Assembly: GCA_965661005.1 (NCBI GenBank)
Contig: CBFICB010000007.1
Location: 62,001 to 126,000 of the forward strand
Direction of reading: 5' to 3'
From: UBA5109 sp965661005
Lineage (GTDB): Bacteria; Pseudomonadota; Gammaproteobacteria; Pseudomonadales; Pseudohongiellaceae
DNA length: 64,000 nucleotides
This document shows, piece by piece, positions 17,378 through 26,676 of this stretch. Position 1 is the first letter of the stretch, and each line of letters opens with the position of its first letter. Below the pieces are notes generated by a model. That model saw nothing but the letters and a program-made list of their open reading frames with translations, did not search any database and was not told the origin of the DNA. A program made the translations under genes and the position numbers.

Positions 17378-18547
17378 TTAAACTATCCAAGCCTTGGTTA
17401 CATGTTCTATTTTCTGAATGTCAGCAATGGTAGCGTCATCAGGGCGACTCTCAATGTCGATCAGGTTATAGGCTATATCGCCACGACTCTTATTTAATAG
17501 CTCTATAACGTTAATATTTTTATCGGCGAGCACAGAGGCGATTTTCCCTAGCATACCTGGAACATTTTCATTAATGATAGCCAGGCGAACGCCGTCATTT
17601 CTTGCCAGTGAGATTTGGGGGAAATTGACAGAGTTTTTGATATTGCCGTTTTCCAGAAAATCTCGAATTTGATCAACCGCCATCACAGCACAATTATCTT
17701 CAGCTTCTTCGGTGCTGGCACCTATATGAGGCATCAGTATGGCTTTTTCGTGAGTCAGTAGCTCCTGTGTTGGAAAGTCACAAACATATTTGCCAACTTT
17801 GTCGCTATCTAGCCCTTGCAAGATTGCGTTAGTATTTACGATGGCATCGCGAGAAAAGTTCAGTAATACAGCACCATTTTTAAAATAATTAACGGCTTTT
17901 TCATCAATGAGGTTGCGAGTGCTGTCCAGCATTGGCAAATGCAGGCTGATAAAGTCAGACTTTGCTAACAAAGCAGGCATGCTTTCTTGCTTTTCTACCT
18001 GATTGGATAAGCGCCAGGCTGCTTCGATAGAAATTGCGGGGTCATAGCCGATAACCTTCATTCCCAGTTCGAGGGCTGCATTGGCTACCATAGCACCGAT
18101 AGCACCAAGGCCAATGACACCAAGCGTTTTGCCCGCAAGCTCGGAGCCTTTGAAATTTTTCTTGCCGGCTTCGACCTGTGGCCCAAGTCCACTTAAATCA
18201 TCCTGCTCAGACAGTGATTTTACCCAGTTTATACCTGGAACAATTCCGCGCGAGGCAAGTAGCATGCCACAGATTACTAATTCTTTTACCGCATTGGCAT
18301 TGGCACCAGGGGTGTTAAACACCACGATACCTTCTTTGGTGTAATCCTCAACGGGAACATTATTGACACCGGCGCCCGCTCGGCCAACCGCCTTCAGGCT
18401 AGGGGTGACATTGTCCATGGACATTTTAAAACTTCTAAGTACGATAGCATCTGGATCTTCGATATCAGGAGAGACGCTGTAATCAGAACTTGGAAAACGT
18501 GACAGGCCTTTATCAGAAATTTGATTAAACGTCTGAATTTTATACAT
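17378..18547 (-). CDS. serA: D-3-phosphoglycerate dehydrogenase (ACT-domain type)
   Basis: 389 residues. The substrate-binding arginine region is AVGRAGAGVNNVPV; the NAD-binding Rossmann motif is GVIGLGAIGAMVANAA; the catalytic histidine is in LMPHIGASTEEAE. The C-terminal about 75 residues form an ACT domain (LAIINENVPGMLGKIASVLA), which in this family senses serine. It catalyses the first step of serine synthesis from 3-phosphoglycerate. First gene of a serA-serC operon. AAGGAA lies 11 nt before the ATG. Confidence 0.94.
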   Translation of the reverse strand: MYKIQTFNQISDKGLSRFPSSDYSVSPDIEDPDAIVLRSFKMSMDNVTPSLKAVGRAGAGVNNVPVEDYTKEGIVVFNTPGANANAVKELVICGMLLASRGIVPGINWVKSLSEQDDLSGLGPQVEAGKKNFKGSELAGKTLGVIGLGAIGAMVANAALELGMKVIGYDPAISIEAAWRLSNQVEKQESMPALLAKSDFISLHLPMLDSTRNLIDEKAVNYFKNGAVLLNFSRDAIVNTNAILQGLDSDKVGKYVCDFPTQELLTHEKAILMPHIGASTEEAEDNCAVMAVDQIRDFLENGNIKNSVNFPQISLARNDGVRLAIINENVPGMLGKIASVLADKNINVIELLNKSRGDIAYNLIDIESRPDDATIADIQKIEHVTKAWIV

Positions 18548-18726
18548 CTTTTGGGTATTCCTTTGCTGCTATATCTGGTCGAAAAGTGGCCCAGATTGGG
18601 GATTGGTTTTTGATCGGAGATTCCTTTCAAAAATGAGCCGCATTTATACAAGGAAATAGGTAAAATTTCCAGTCAAAGCCGGTGTATTTTTATAATAAGT
18701 TTTAAAAATATCAAGAGAGTTGCACT

Positions 18727-19011
18727 TTGGTAGAACAAAAAACAGTTTGGAGCCTGTATTTAATTAAAACAGCTCAGAACAAGATTTACACCGGAATTAG
18801 TACCGATGTTGAGCGCCGTTTTCAAGAACATCAATCAGGCAGTAATCTGGCAGCGAAATCTTTACGCGGCAAGGGGCCGCTTAGTCTTGAATTTTTTACA
18901 AAAGTGGGTGACCGCTCAGAAGCATCAAGGCTGGAATACCGAATCAAGAACTTAGCCCGAAGCAAAAAAGAAAAAATTATCAGTGGTGAGTTATCTATTC
19001 AGGACTTATAA
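18727..19011 (+). CDS. GIY-YIG domain protein (YhbQ/UPF0213-like)
   Basis: 94 residues. The start is TTG at 18727, since no in-frame ATG precedes the domain. The GIY-YIG core is SLYLIKTAQNKIYTGISTDV followed by ERRFQEH, with later SRLEYRIKNLARSKKEKII (catalytic Glu). Proteins of this size are single-domain structure-specific nucleases whose cell role is poorly defined. Transcribed divergently from serA; proA follows about 70 bp downstream, with its own -10 (TATAAT at 19047-19052) in between. Confidence 0.85.
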   Translation: MVEQKTVWSLYLIKTAQNKIYTGISTDVERRFQEHQSGSNLAAKSLRGKGPLSLEFFTKVGDRSEASRLEYRIKNLARSKKEKIISGELSIQDL

Positions 19012-19082
19012 GATATTGAGATACTCTGTTTAGGGTAATAATCAGGTATAATCGCGCTCTTTTTAAAGCAATGGAAATGAAA

Positions 19083-20342
19083 ATGTCCGATATCAAAGGC
19101 CTGATGCAGCAACTAGGGGAGAATGCCCGAGGAGCATCTCGAGTAATGGCTGCCGCATCGACAGAAGCAAAGAATCAGGCTTTGCTCTATACAGCAGAGG
19201 CAATCGAAGCAAACCAAAAGCAACTCGCTAGTGCCAATGCAAAGGATTTGGCTACGGGTAAGGCTAAAGGTTTATCAGCAGCCATGTTGGATAGACTGGA
19301 ATTAACACCTGCACGCATCGAGAATATCATTGGGGGATTGCAGCAAGTTGCTGCTCTGGAAGATCCGGTTGGTTCAATAAGTGATTTGCGCTATATGCCC
19401 AGTGGCATTCAGGTCGGGAGAATGCGAGTGCCTTTGGGTGTTATTGGCATCATCTATGAATCTCGACCTAACGTGACAGCTGAAGCAGCCAGCTTATGCC
19501 TGAAATCAGGGAATGCCACAATTTTACGTGGAGGCTCTGAAGCCATTCATTCTAATCAGGCTATAGCTGCCTGTATCAGCGAAGGTCTGAAAAAAGCTGG
19601 TTTGCCCGCTGCTGCTGTGCAGGTTGTTGAGACTACTGACAGGGAAGCAGTGGGTCATATGATCACTATGCCTGAATATGTCGATGTCATTGTCCCTCGC
19701 GGCGGGAAGGGGCTAATAGAACGAATAAGTCAGGATGCGCGTGTTCCTGTAATCAAGCATCTGGACGGTATTTGTCATGTTTTTATCGATGATGGAGCTG
19801 ATATGACCAAAGCCGTCAATATCGCTTTAAATGCCAAGACTCAGCGCTATGGCGTATGCAACGCTATGGAAACTTTATTAGTTGCTGAATCCATGGCTGA
19901 GGAGTTCTTGCCACAAATTATGCAGGTTTATGATGAGAAAGAGGTCGAACTCAGAGGCTGTGAAAAGACTCAAGCCATTCTGTCTGGCATTGCAGCTGCA
20001 ACAAGTGAAGACTGGGAAACTGAATATCTTGCGCCAATATTGTCTATAAAAGTAGTGAGTGGGCTGGATGAAGCTATTGAGCATATTAATGCTCATGGCT
20101 CTCAACATACAGATACGATTGTGTCGGAAGATTATGCTAGAGGCATGCGCTTTCTTCGCGAGGTTGATTCCAGCTCAGTGATGATTAATGCATCGACGCG
20201 CTTTGCTGATGGTTTTGAATATGGTCTTGGAGCCGAGATAGGTATTTCGACCGATAAAATCCATGCCAGAGGACCGGTTGGCTTAGAAGGATTAACATCC
20301 CAGAAATACATAGTCCTTGGTGATGGACACATCCGGAAATAG
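19083..20342 (+). CDS. proA: Gamma-glutamyl phosphate reductase
   Basis: Three in-frame ATGs occur at 19071, 19077 and 19083. Only the last has a purine-rich stretch (GGAAATGAAA) at the proper distance, giving 419 residues, the family length. Visible: LKSGNATILRGGSEA, PRGGKGLIERI, HLDGICHVFID and the catalytic cysteine in QRYGVCNAMETLL. It reduces gamma-glutamyl phosphate to the semialdehyde in proline synthesis. The proB partner is not in the window. The stop codon abuts the nadD start, so translation is coupled to the nadD-rsfS-rlmH series. Confidence 0.95.
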   Translation: MSDIKGLMQQLGENARGASRVMAAASTEAKNQALLYTAEAIEANQKQLASANAKDLATGKAKGLSAAMLDRLELTPARIENIIGGLQQVAALEDPVGSISDLRYMPSGIQVGRMRVPLGVIGIIYESRPNVTAEAASLCLKSGNATILRGGSEAIHSNQAIAACISEGLKKAGLPAAAVQVVETTDREAVGHMITMPEYVDVIVPRGGKGLIERISQDARVPVIKHLDGICHVFIDDGADMTKAVNIALNAKTQRYGVCNAMETLLVAESMAEEFLPQIMQVYDEKEVELRGCEKTQAILSGIAAATSEDWETEYLAPILSIKVVSGLDEAIEHINAHGSQHTDTIVSEDYARGMRFLREVDSSSVMINASTRFADGFEYGLGAEIGISTDKIHARGPVGLEGLTSQKYIVLGDGHIRK

Positions 20343-20990
20343 ATGACTAAACCTGACATTAAGAGTATCGGCATTTTGGGTGGCATGTTTGATCCGGTAC
20401 ATTTTGGTCATTTGCGTACCGCTTTGGCTGCATTGCAGGATTTTTCTCTGGATGAAGTTCGTCTGGTTCCTTGTCATCACCCAGTCCATAAAGAAGAGCC
20501 AGTCGTTGCTGCGCAACACCGAATCGCCATGCTTCACAAAGCGACAAAATCTGAAAAAGGTTTAGTGGTCGATATTCGTGAATGTATGAGGCCTGGTCCA
20601 TCTTATATGGTCGAAACGCTGGAATCTCTGCGCAATGAATATCCCCTTGATCGGTTGTTTTTACTTTTAGGCGCGGACGCCTTCAATAAGCTGGCTGGCT
20701 GGAAGCAGTGGCAAAAATTATTTGAGTTGGCCCATCTTATTGTCATTACCCGACCCGGTTGGGAAGTCAAACCAAGCAAGGCTGTAAAAAAATATTGCGA
20801 AGGTCGTACTTTAGAGAACTTCGCTGAAATAGGTGCAAAAAAAAGTGGAAAAATATTGATCTATACTTTCACGCCATTAATGATTGCTTCAAGTGATATT
20901 CGTGATCTTTTAAAAGAAAATAAATCGGCTCGCTACTTAATACCAAACAAAGTCATTAACTACATTAAAAAACATAAACTTTATAATTGA
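20343..20990 (+). CDS. nadD: Nicotinate-nucleotide adenylyltransferase
   Basis: 215 residues. The nucleotidyltransferase motif GILGGMFDPVHFGHLRTA is at the N-terminus. LFLLLGADAFNKLAGWKQW and the ISS-type motif (MIASSDIRDLL) near the C-terminus complete the active site. It adenylylates nicotinate mononucleotide to deamido-NAD. Its ATG directly follows the proA TAG with no gap. It shares the proA-nadD-rsfS-rlmH order known from other gammaproteobacteria. Confidence 0.95.
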   Translation: MTKPDIKSIGILGGMFDPVHFGHLRTALAALQDFSLDEVRLVPCHHPVHKEEPVVAAQHRIAMLHKATKSEKGLVVDIRECMRPGPSYMVETLESLRNEYPLDRLFLLLGADAFNKLAGWKQWQKLFELAHLIVITRPGWEVKPSKAVKKYCEGRTLENFAEIGAKKSGKILIYTFTPLMIASSDIRDLLKENKSARYLIPNKVINYIKKHKLYN

Positions 20991-20999
20991 GGAAAACCT

Positions 21000-21341
21000 T
21001 TGAAGGCAGATGAATTAAAAGCACTGGCATATAAAAGTCTGGAAGATTTAAAAGGTCAGGATATTGTTTGCCTTGATGTGAAAGGTCTCACCTCAGTTTG
21101 CGATTACATGCTAGTCGTCACAGGCACGTCCAATCGTCATTTAAAATCTCTGACGGATGAACTCAGTAAAAAGGTAAAGCAAAGCGGCGCCAAGGTTTAT
21201 GGTATGGAAGGGCAGAATCAATCGGAATGGATATTGGTCGATTTGGGCGATATTATTGTTCACGCGATGTTGGCCTCAAGCCGCAAGCTCTATGATCTTG
21301 AGTCGCTTTGGAGTATTGCTGCGGAACGTGAATCTGAATGA
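21000..21341 (+). CDS. rsfS: Ribosome silencing factor RsfS
   Basis: 113 residues. TTG start at 21000, preceded by TTGAGGA. The Iojap/DUF143 pattern is clear: CLDVKGLTSVCDYMLVVTG, SNRHLKSLTDEL, GMEGQNQSEWILVDLGDII and LYDLESLW. It binds ribosomal protein uL14 and blocks subunit joining during starvation. The stop codon overlaps the rlmH start by 4 bp (ATGA), implying coupled translation. Confidence 0.95.
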   Translation: MKADELKALAYKSLEDLKGQDIVCLDVKGLTSVCDYMLVVTGTSNRHLKSLTDELSKKVKQSGAKVYGMEGQNQSEWILVDLGDIIVHAMLASSRKLYDLESLWSIAAERESE

Positions 21342-21808
21342 AAATTCGACTTATTGCGGTTGGCACCAAGATGCCAGGCTGGGTCCAATCAGGCGTAGCT
21401 GAATATCAAAAACGCTTGCCTTCGGATTTTAGCCTCTCAATACATGAAATCCCGCTAGCCAGCCGAAGTAAGAATTCATCAGTAGCTGCAGCAATGCAAA
21501 AAGAGTCACAAGCGCTTCAGGATGCCTGTGGTAAAAACGATTATATTGTTGCTCTGGATGTTGAAGGAAAGAGTTTAAGCACCCCAAAACTGGCTGAACA
21601 ATTCAATAAGCACAGAGACAATGGTCAAAATATATCCTTACTTGTTGGTGGGCCAGATGGCCTGTCAAAGGAGTGCCTGGAGTCTGCCGATGCTCGATGG
21701 TCCTTATCTGCTCTGACTTTTCCCCATCCAATAGTTCGAGTAGTCCTGGTCGAGCAGATATACCGTGTGTGGTCGATATTAAATAATCATCCCTACCACC
21801 GATCTTAA
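21338..21808 (+). CDS. rlmH: 23S rRNA pseudouridine-1915 N3-methyltransferase
   Basis: 156 residues, exactly the family length. SPOUT-fold motifs: VALDVEGKSLSTPKLAEQF, LLVGGPDGLSKECLESADA (SAM knot), ALTFPHPIVRVVLVEQIYR and the closing NNHPYHRS. It methylates pseudouridine 1915 in helix 69 of 23S rRNA. It overlaps rsfS by 4 bp. The usual next genes of this locus (mrdA/rodA) are absent; a convergent DUF1499 gene follows after 3 bp. Confidence 0.96.
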   Translation: MKIRLIAVGTKMPGWVQSGVAEYQKRLPSDFSLSIHEIPLASRSKNSSVAAAMQKESQALQDACGKNDYIVALDVEGKSLSTPKLAEQFNKHRDNGQNISLLVGGPDGLSKECLESADARWSLSALTFPHPIVRVVLVEQIYRVWSILNNHPYHRS

Positions 21809-21811
21809 ACT

Positions 21812-22591
21812 TTATAACAAGCTGAAGAATTCCTGCAGGCGCAAACCATTGGCACCTAGGTCACCACGACCTACTCGAGAAAGTGATCGCGCATCGATAC
21901 GGGTTTGATTACCTTCTGCTTGAATTCGAATAACCACATCATCTTTGAAGCGAAACCAGAAGGTTGAGGCGACTGCTTCAATTCGACCTTCTTCAGGCAC
22001 GGCAGCTGTAATTTCCAAACCCATAGTTTCAAGCGCGGCAACAGAGCGATCAAAGACTTCCTGAGGGCTAGCATCAATTAGTTGGGGTACCAGATCAGGA
22101 AAGGCTGCTTGTTGCTGTTCAATGTGCTCTTCAAGGGTCAGACCTTCAACTATTCCATACTCCATAGGATTGACGGCTTCTGCTCTTAGGGGCACGTTAG
22201 CAACATACATGGGTGGGTTGATTACATCAGTAGAGATATCGTGGATAACAGGGTAGCTTAACCGTGCTTGTACTGTACTTGGGATGTACCAGGCAAGAAA
22301 AGCTGATAAAGTACCTATTGTCGCGAAGGTACATAGTTTAGTGGTATTTTGGGCTTTTGATTTGATTGCCAATATGATGACTGCGAGTAAGCCAAGTGCA
22401 CACAGGGCTGCTATCCAGTGAGTAAATGGATCAAGGCCGATTAATATGGCGAAGCCCGTTCCAAACACCCATAGACCAAGCCATGTTCCAGCAGGAGCGG
22501 CTAAAATGATGAGCCCTACCAGCAGGCCAATGACTAAAGTTGCTATAGCTATCCAGTCTAGATAGGTTTTTGAAGAAGTGTTCTCAGTCAT
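21812..22591 (-). CDS. DUF1499 membrane protein
   Basis: A longer frame begins at 22639, but the ATG at 22591 has a strong AGGGGA Shine-Dalgarno 8 nt upstream, so 259 residues is preferred. Four hydrophobic segments fill the first about 120 residues (WIAIATLVIGLLVGLIILA; WLGLWVFGTGFAILIG; WIAALCALGLLAVIILA; LCTFATIGTLSAFLAWY). A DUF1499 domain follows (VFDRSVAALETMGLEITAA, ending RFKDDVVIRIQAEGNQTRIDA). Function unknown; predicted inner-membrane anchor with a soluble domain. Convergent with rlmH with almost no gap. Confidence 0.75.
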   Translation of the reverse strand: MTENTSSKTYLDWIAIATLVIGLLVGLIILAAPAGTWLGLWVFGTGFAILIGLDPFTHWIAALCALGLLAVIILAIKSKAQNTTKLCTFATIGTLSAFLAWYIPSTVQARLSYPVIHDISTDVINPPMYVANVPLRAEAVNPMEYGIVEGLTLEEHIEQQQAAFPDLVPQLIDASPQEVFDRSVAALETMGLEITAAVPEEGRIEAVASTFWFRFKDDVVIRIQAEGNQTRIDARSLSRVGRGDLGANGLRLQEFFSLL

Positions 22592-22706
22592 GGATATTTC
22601 CCCTGCGTAAAATTGTTTCTGTAAGAATAAGGTATGCACTATAGTGGAAACTTAATTTAGGTGCTAGTGAGAATCATTGCGATTTATCTTATTTTGGATG
22701 TCAAAG

Positions 22707-22725
22707 ATGCACTTTTTTAGTGCAT
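22707..22725. promoter_or_regulatory. NtrC-like perfect dyad upstream of the glucosylglycerate operon
   Basis: ATGCACTTTTTTAGTGCAT is a perfect palindrome apart from the central bases and fits the NtrC pattern TGCACY-N5-RGTGCA at every fixed position. It sits 86 bp before the first gene of the operon. A GG/GC pair at 22750-22764 (TGGACTTTGTCTTTGC) resembles a sigma-54 element but has 11 rather than 10 bases between GG and GC. The region is also upstream of the divergent DUF1499 gene. Confidence 0.4.
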
Positions 22726-22810
22726 AAAGTCTTTCTAAAATAAAGAATTGGACTTTGTCTTTGCCAGCCCCTAGTCTCTAGCTTTCTTGTAGTAAATATT
22801 TATTCTGGCC

Positions 22811-23599
22811 ATGTTATCTGAATTGATAGTTGTCACTGATCTTGACGCTACCTTGCTTAACCATCAAACCTACTCCTTTTCAGCGGCGCAGCCCGCTATT
22901 AGTAGGCTGCAGGCCTTGCATATTCCGCTTATTTTAAACAGCAGCAAAACCACTCTAGAAATGTTGCAGATACGTGAGCTCTTGAATAATAAGCACCCGT
23001 TTATTGTTGAAAATGGTTCAGCAGTTATCTTTCCTGACGGCAATAAGTTCAAAGAACACAGTCTTGGTATGAATCGTGCTGAGATACTTACAATTATTCA
23101 TAATTTAAGAGAGCAGTATGCCTTCGACTTTATTGGCTTTGCGGATATGGATCATGAGAAATTAATGACTTGCACAGGTCTGTCAAAGGAAAGTGCGACA
23201 CTTGCTTTACAACGCCAGTTCACTGAGCCCTTGTTATGGCTAGATAGCGAACAGCAATTTAGTTTGTTTGCAGACAAATTAAAGAGTGTCGGTTTAGGGC
23301 TAATCAAAGGCGGCCGCTTTTGGCATGTGAGCGGTACGGCAGATAAAGGCAAAGCGCTTCATTACTTGCGAGACTATTACCAAAAGCAGACGGGGCTGGT
23401 ACCCAAAATTCTTGCTCTGGGTGATAGTGAGAATGATATTGCTATGCTGAAAGCAGCTGATTATGCCGTTCTGGTTAAGTCTCCGGTCAGAGATTTTCCA
23501 GAGCTTGACCATATGAATTTACGTAAAACCAATAAAATTGGCCCGCTTGGTTGGAATAAGGCTGTCTTAGAAGTACTAGAAGAGCTCGAACTGGCATAA
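22811..23599 (+). CDS. HAD-IIB phosphatase, mannosyl/glucosyl-3-phosphoglycerate phosphatase type
   Basis: 262 residues. HAD motif I is VVTDLDATLLN (two Asp nucleophile/acid), motif II LILNSSKTT, and motifs III/IV are in KGKALHYLRDYY and LALGDSENDIAMLKAADYAVL. This is the MPGP/YedP subfamily, which removes phosphate from mannosyl- or glucosyl-3-phosphoglycerate. It is the first of three tightly spaced genes (44 and 5 bp gaps) with a GpgS-type glycosyltransferase and a GH13 sugar phosphorylase. In that context the substrate is most likely glucosyl-3-phosphoglycerate, giving the osmolyte glucosylglycerate. Confidence 0.82.
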   Translation: MLSELIVVTDLDATLLNHQTYSFSAAQPAISRLQALHIPLILNSSKTTLEMLQIRELLNNKHPFIVENGSAVIFPDGNKFKEHSLGMNRAEILTIIHNLREQYAFDFIGFADMDHEKLMTCTGLSKESATLALQRQFTEPLLWLDSEQQFSLFADKLKSVGLGLIKGGRFWHVSGTADKGKALHYLRDYYQKQTGLVPKILALGDSENDIAMLKAADYAVLVKSPVRDFPELDHMNLRKTNKIGPLGWNKAVLEVLEELELA

Positions 23600-23643
23600 G
23601 TATAGCTAGCCGGTTTTTAAATAAGAAGCATCAGGAGTAAAAC

Positions 23644-24864
23644 ATGGGAGATTTTTATCAAAATGGGGTTATTACTACCCTGCATAACCTTTCAAAACGC
23701 CCCGTTGAAGACTTAGAAAAAGAGTTGGTTAAATTCTCAAAAGTAAGACCGATGGCCCTGGTTTTGCCCTGTCTTTATTCCGAATTGGAAGGGCCGGCAA
23801 TGGATAATATTGTCGATGAATTATGCAAAGTTCCCTATCTTTCAAAAATTGTTATTGGGCTTGACCGAGCAGATGAGGAGCAATATCAAAAGGCTCTGAA
23901 GTTCTTTTCACGCTTACCACAGGACCACATAGTATTGTGGAACGAAGGCCCACGTTTGCAGGCTATTGATAAGCAACTGGATAAACTGGGTTTGGCGCCT
24001 AAGCAATTAGGCAAAGGTAGAAATGTCTGGTATTGCCTGGGATATTTACAAGCAGAGGCTAAGGTTGAAGCGATTGCTCTACATGATTGCGATATTGTTA
24101 CCTATGAGAGAGGATTGTTAGCCCGTTTAATTTATCCCATAGCGAATCCTAATTTCTCTTACGAGTTCTGTAAGGGTTATTACGCCAGAGTTGCTAACGG
24201 CACAATTAATGGCCGTGTCTGCCGCCTGCTGGTAACCCCTTTATTACGAACCTTGAAAAAACTTTTTGGCCATAATGATTATGTCGAATATCTCGACAGT
24301 TATCGTTATCCATTAGCCGGTGAATTTTCCATGCGTGCGGATGTATTAACCGGCATCAGAATCCCCAGCGACTGGGGACTGGAAATTGGCGTCTTGTCAG
24401 AATTGAAACGTAATTACTCAACTAATAAATTATGTCAGGTAGACATTGCTGATGTTTATGATCATAAGCATCAAACAGTGTCCTATGAAGATGAAGATAC
24501 CGGTTTGAACAAAATGGCTACTGATATTAGTAAGGCAATTTTTCGAAAACTGGCAACAACTGGAGTGGTATTCAGTGCTGAAACATTTCGAACTATTAAG
24601 GCTACTTATTATCGGGTGGCGCTGGATTTTGTCGAGTCTTATCACAATGATGCAGTTATCAATGGCTTGGAATTAGATATTCATGAAGAAGAAAAAGCTG
24701 TCGAGTTATTTGCAGAAAACATTATGAAAGCAGGAACCTTTTTTCTTGAAAACCCACAGGAAACTCCTTTTATTCCAAGTTGGACACGAGTCAATTCTGC
24801 TTTACCAGAAATAGGTGAGAAATTTATAGCTGCAGCAAATGCAGATTTACAAGAGTATCAATAA
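23644..24864 (+). CDS. gpgS: Glucosyl-3-phosphoglycerate synthase-like glycosyltransferase
   Basis: 406 residues. GT-A fold glycosyltransferase with the metal-binding DxD-type segment LHDCDIVTYERGLLARL, an N-terminal LVLPCLYSELEGPA, and GEFSMRADVLTGIRIPSDWG with LEIGVLSEL, characteristic of the GpgS family. It transfers glucose from an NDP-glucose to 3-phosphoglycerate. AGGAGT lies 8 nt before the ATG. Sandwiched between a matching phosphatase and a GH13_18-type phosphorylase. NDP-sugar specificity, and glucosyl rather than mannosyl transfer, are inferred from the family and neighbours. Confidence 0.78.
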   Translation: MGDFYQNGVITTLHNLSKRPVEDLEKELVKFSKVRPMALVLPCLYSELEGPAMDNIVDELCKVPYLSKIVIGLDRADEEQYQKALKFFSRLPQDHIVLWNEGPRLQAIDKQLDKLGLAPKQLGKGRNVWYCLGYLQAEAKVEAIALHDCDIVTYERGLLARLIYPIANPNFSYEFCKGYYARVANGTINGRVCRLLVTPLLRTLKKLFGHNDYVEYLDSYRYPLAGEFSMRADVLTGIRIPSDWGLEIGVLSELKRNYSTNKLCQVDIADVYDHKHQTVSYEDEDTGLNKMATDISKAIFRKLATTGVVFSAETFRTIKATYYRVALDFVESYHNDAVINGLELDIHEEEKAVELFAENIMKAGTFFLENPQETPFIPSWTRVNSALPEIGEKFIAAANADLQEYQ

Positions 24865-24869
24865 GCTTT

Positions 24870-26618
24870 ATGGCAAGCACCAGCAACCTGCATAAAGATT
24901 TAAATACGCGAGTGCTTGCGCATTTAAATAATATTTATCCTGATCAAGACTGCAAAGACATCTGTGCTCGTTTGTTATCTGTTATGGAGCTTGATGTTAA
25001 TCCGAAAAAACCACGCTGGTTAAAAAACAACTGGTCAGAAAAAGATGTTGCTATCATTACTTATGCCAATAGTTTCGTCAAAAAAGATGAAGCACCTCTG
25101 CTTACATTAGATTATTTTCTGACGCGATATTTTTCTGAAAAAATTTCATGGGTTCATATTTTACCCTTTTTTCCTTATAGTTCAGATGATGGTTTTTCAG
25201 TGATTGACTACAGACAGGTCAATGACAGTTTTGGCTCATGGGAGCATATTGATCAGATAGCCAGAAAATTTAAATTAATGTCAGATTTGGTGATAAATCA
25301 TTGTTCAGCAATGGGGCAATGGTTCGATCAATTTAAAAACAACTCAATACCCGGTAAAGATTATTTTTATACTGTTGACCCTGATTTTGATACCAGTCAG
25401 GTTATTCGACCCAGAGCAACACCCTTACTACGCGAAGTTCAAACTACTGAGGGACTTAAATATGTTTGGTGTACATTTAGTCATGATCAAGTAGATCTGA
25501 ATTTTCGCAATCCCAAGTTGCTTGAGGAGATGATTAGAATTATCAAGCTGTATCTTGATAAGGGTGTGCATATATTTCGTCTTGATGCTGTAGCATTTCT
25601 CTGGAAAGAAGAAGGCACAACTTGCCTGAATTTGGATCAGACCCATGAATTAATCAGGTTGATAAGAACACTGATTGAATACTATAAACCAGGCACTATC
25701 ATTATTACCGAAACCAATATTCCCAATCGTGAAAATTTATCTTATTTCGGTAATGCGAACGAAGCTCACATTGTTTATAACTTTTCATTACCGCCATTAT
25801 TATTGAACACATTGGTCACCGGTAATTGCCATGCCTTAAAAAGCTGGTTAATGAGTATGCCGCCGGCACAAAAGGGTACGACATATTTAAATTTTATAGC
25901 CTCACATGATGGTATAGGTTTGCGGCCCTTAGAAGGCCTGATCAGTGATGAAGATGTTCAGCACCTCATTGCTGCCATGGAGCGTGCTGGAGGGCAGGTG
26001 TCCTGGCGTAGTCTCAATGATGGGGCAATGCGTCCTTATGAAATCAACATTAGTTTGTTCGATGCCATGAAAGGCACACTGGATCACCCTGAAGATGGTA
26101 AGCAGGAACAACGCTTTATCTGTGCTCACGCAATTATGCTGTCGATAGAAGGCGTCCCGGCCTTTTATATTCATAGCCTGCTGGCTACTGAAAACGACTA
26201 TGACAAGTTGGCGAACACCAATAATAAACGCGCCATAAATCGGCATAATTGGGATTTGCAGGAAATTGAGGCCTTATTAGATACGGACAGCCATCATAGC
26301 CGTATCATGCAGGAATTAAAGCGTTTGATTGCCATTCGAAAAAAGCAGGCAGCCTTTCATCCCAACGCTATTATGTTCACCTTACATGTGGGTGATGAAA
26401 TATTTGCCTATTGGCGCCAAAGCTTGCAACGTGATCAGAGCATATTTTGTCTGACTAACATCACCGATCAAACTCAAGAGCTGGTATTGAATTCCATCAA
26501 TCTTATTTCGACAGATATGTGGGTGGATCTAATCAGTGGTGAAAAGTTGGAGGAAGGTCAGGAAATTATTTCAATGGCGCCTTATCAGTCTATCTGGCTC
26601 ACCAATAATATATTTTAG
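24870..26618 (+). CDS. GH13 sugar phosphorylase (glucosylglycerate/sucrose phosphorylase type)
   Basis: 582 residues, the length of the GH13_18 subfamily. Barrel motifs: VHILPFFPYSSDDGFSVIDY; LMSDLVINHCSAMGQWF; IFRLDAVAFLWKEEGTTCLN (nucleophile Asp); IIITETNIPNRENLSYFG (acid/base Glu); and NFIASHDGIGLRPLEG (transition-state stabiliser). These enzymes phosphorolyse a glucoside to glucose-1-phosphate. In a cluster with GpgS and its phosphatase the probable substrate is glucosylglycerate, so the operon could both make and recycle the solute. Sucrose phosphorylase activity cannot be ruled out by eye. Starts 5 bp after the GpgS stop. Confidence 0.8.
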   Translation: MASTSNLHKDLNTRVLAHLNNIYPDQDCKDICARLLSVMELDVNPKKPRWLKNNWSEKDVAIITYANSFVKKDEAPLLTLDYFLTRYFSEKISWVHILPFFPYSSDDGFSVIDYRQVNDSFGSWEHIDQIARKFKLMSDLVINHCSAMGQWFDQFKNNSIPGKDYFYTVDPDFDTSQVIRPRATPLLREVQTTEGLKYVWCTFSHDQVDLNFRNPKLLEEMIRIIKLYLDKGVHIFRLDAVAFLWKEEGTTCLNLDQTHELIRLIRTLIEYYKPGTIIITETNIPNRENLSYFGNANEAHIVYNFSLPPLLLNTLVTGNCHALKSWLMSMPPAQKGTTYLNFIASHDGIGLRPLEGLISDEDVQHLIAAMERAGGQVSWRSLNDGAMRPYEINISLFDAMKGTLDHPEDGKQEQRFICAHAIMLSIEGVPAFYIHSLLATENDYDKLANTNNKRAINRHNWDLQEIEALLDTDSHHSRIMQELKRLIAIRKKQAAFHPNAIMFTLHVGDEIFAYWRQSLQRDQSIFCLTNITDQTQELVLNSINLISTDMWVDLISGEKLEEGQEIISMAPYQSIWLTNNIF

Positions 26619-26676
26619 ATCTGTCCTGATGGAGTAAAGCCATCCTTTAAAATGTAAACTGGATTTAAAATGGGGC

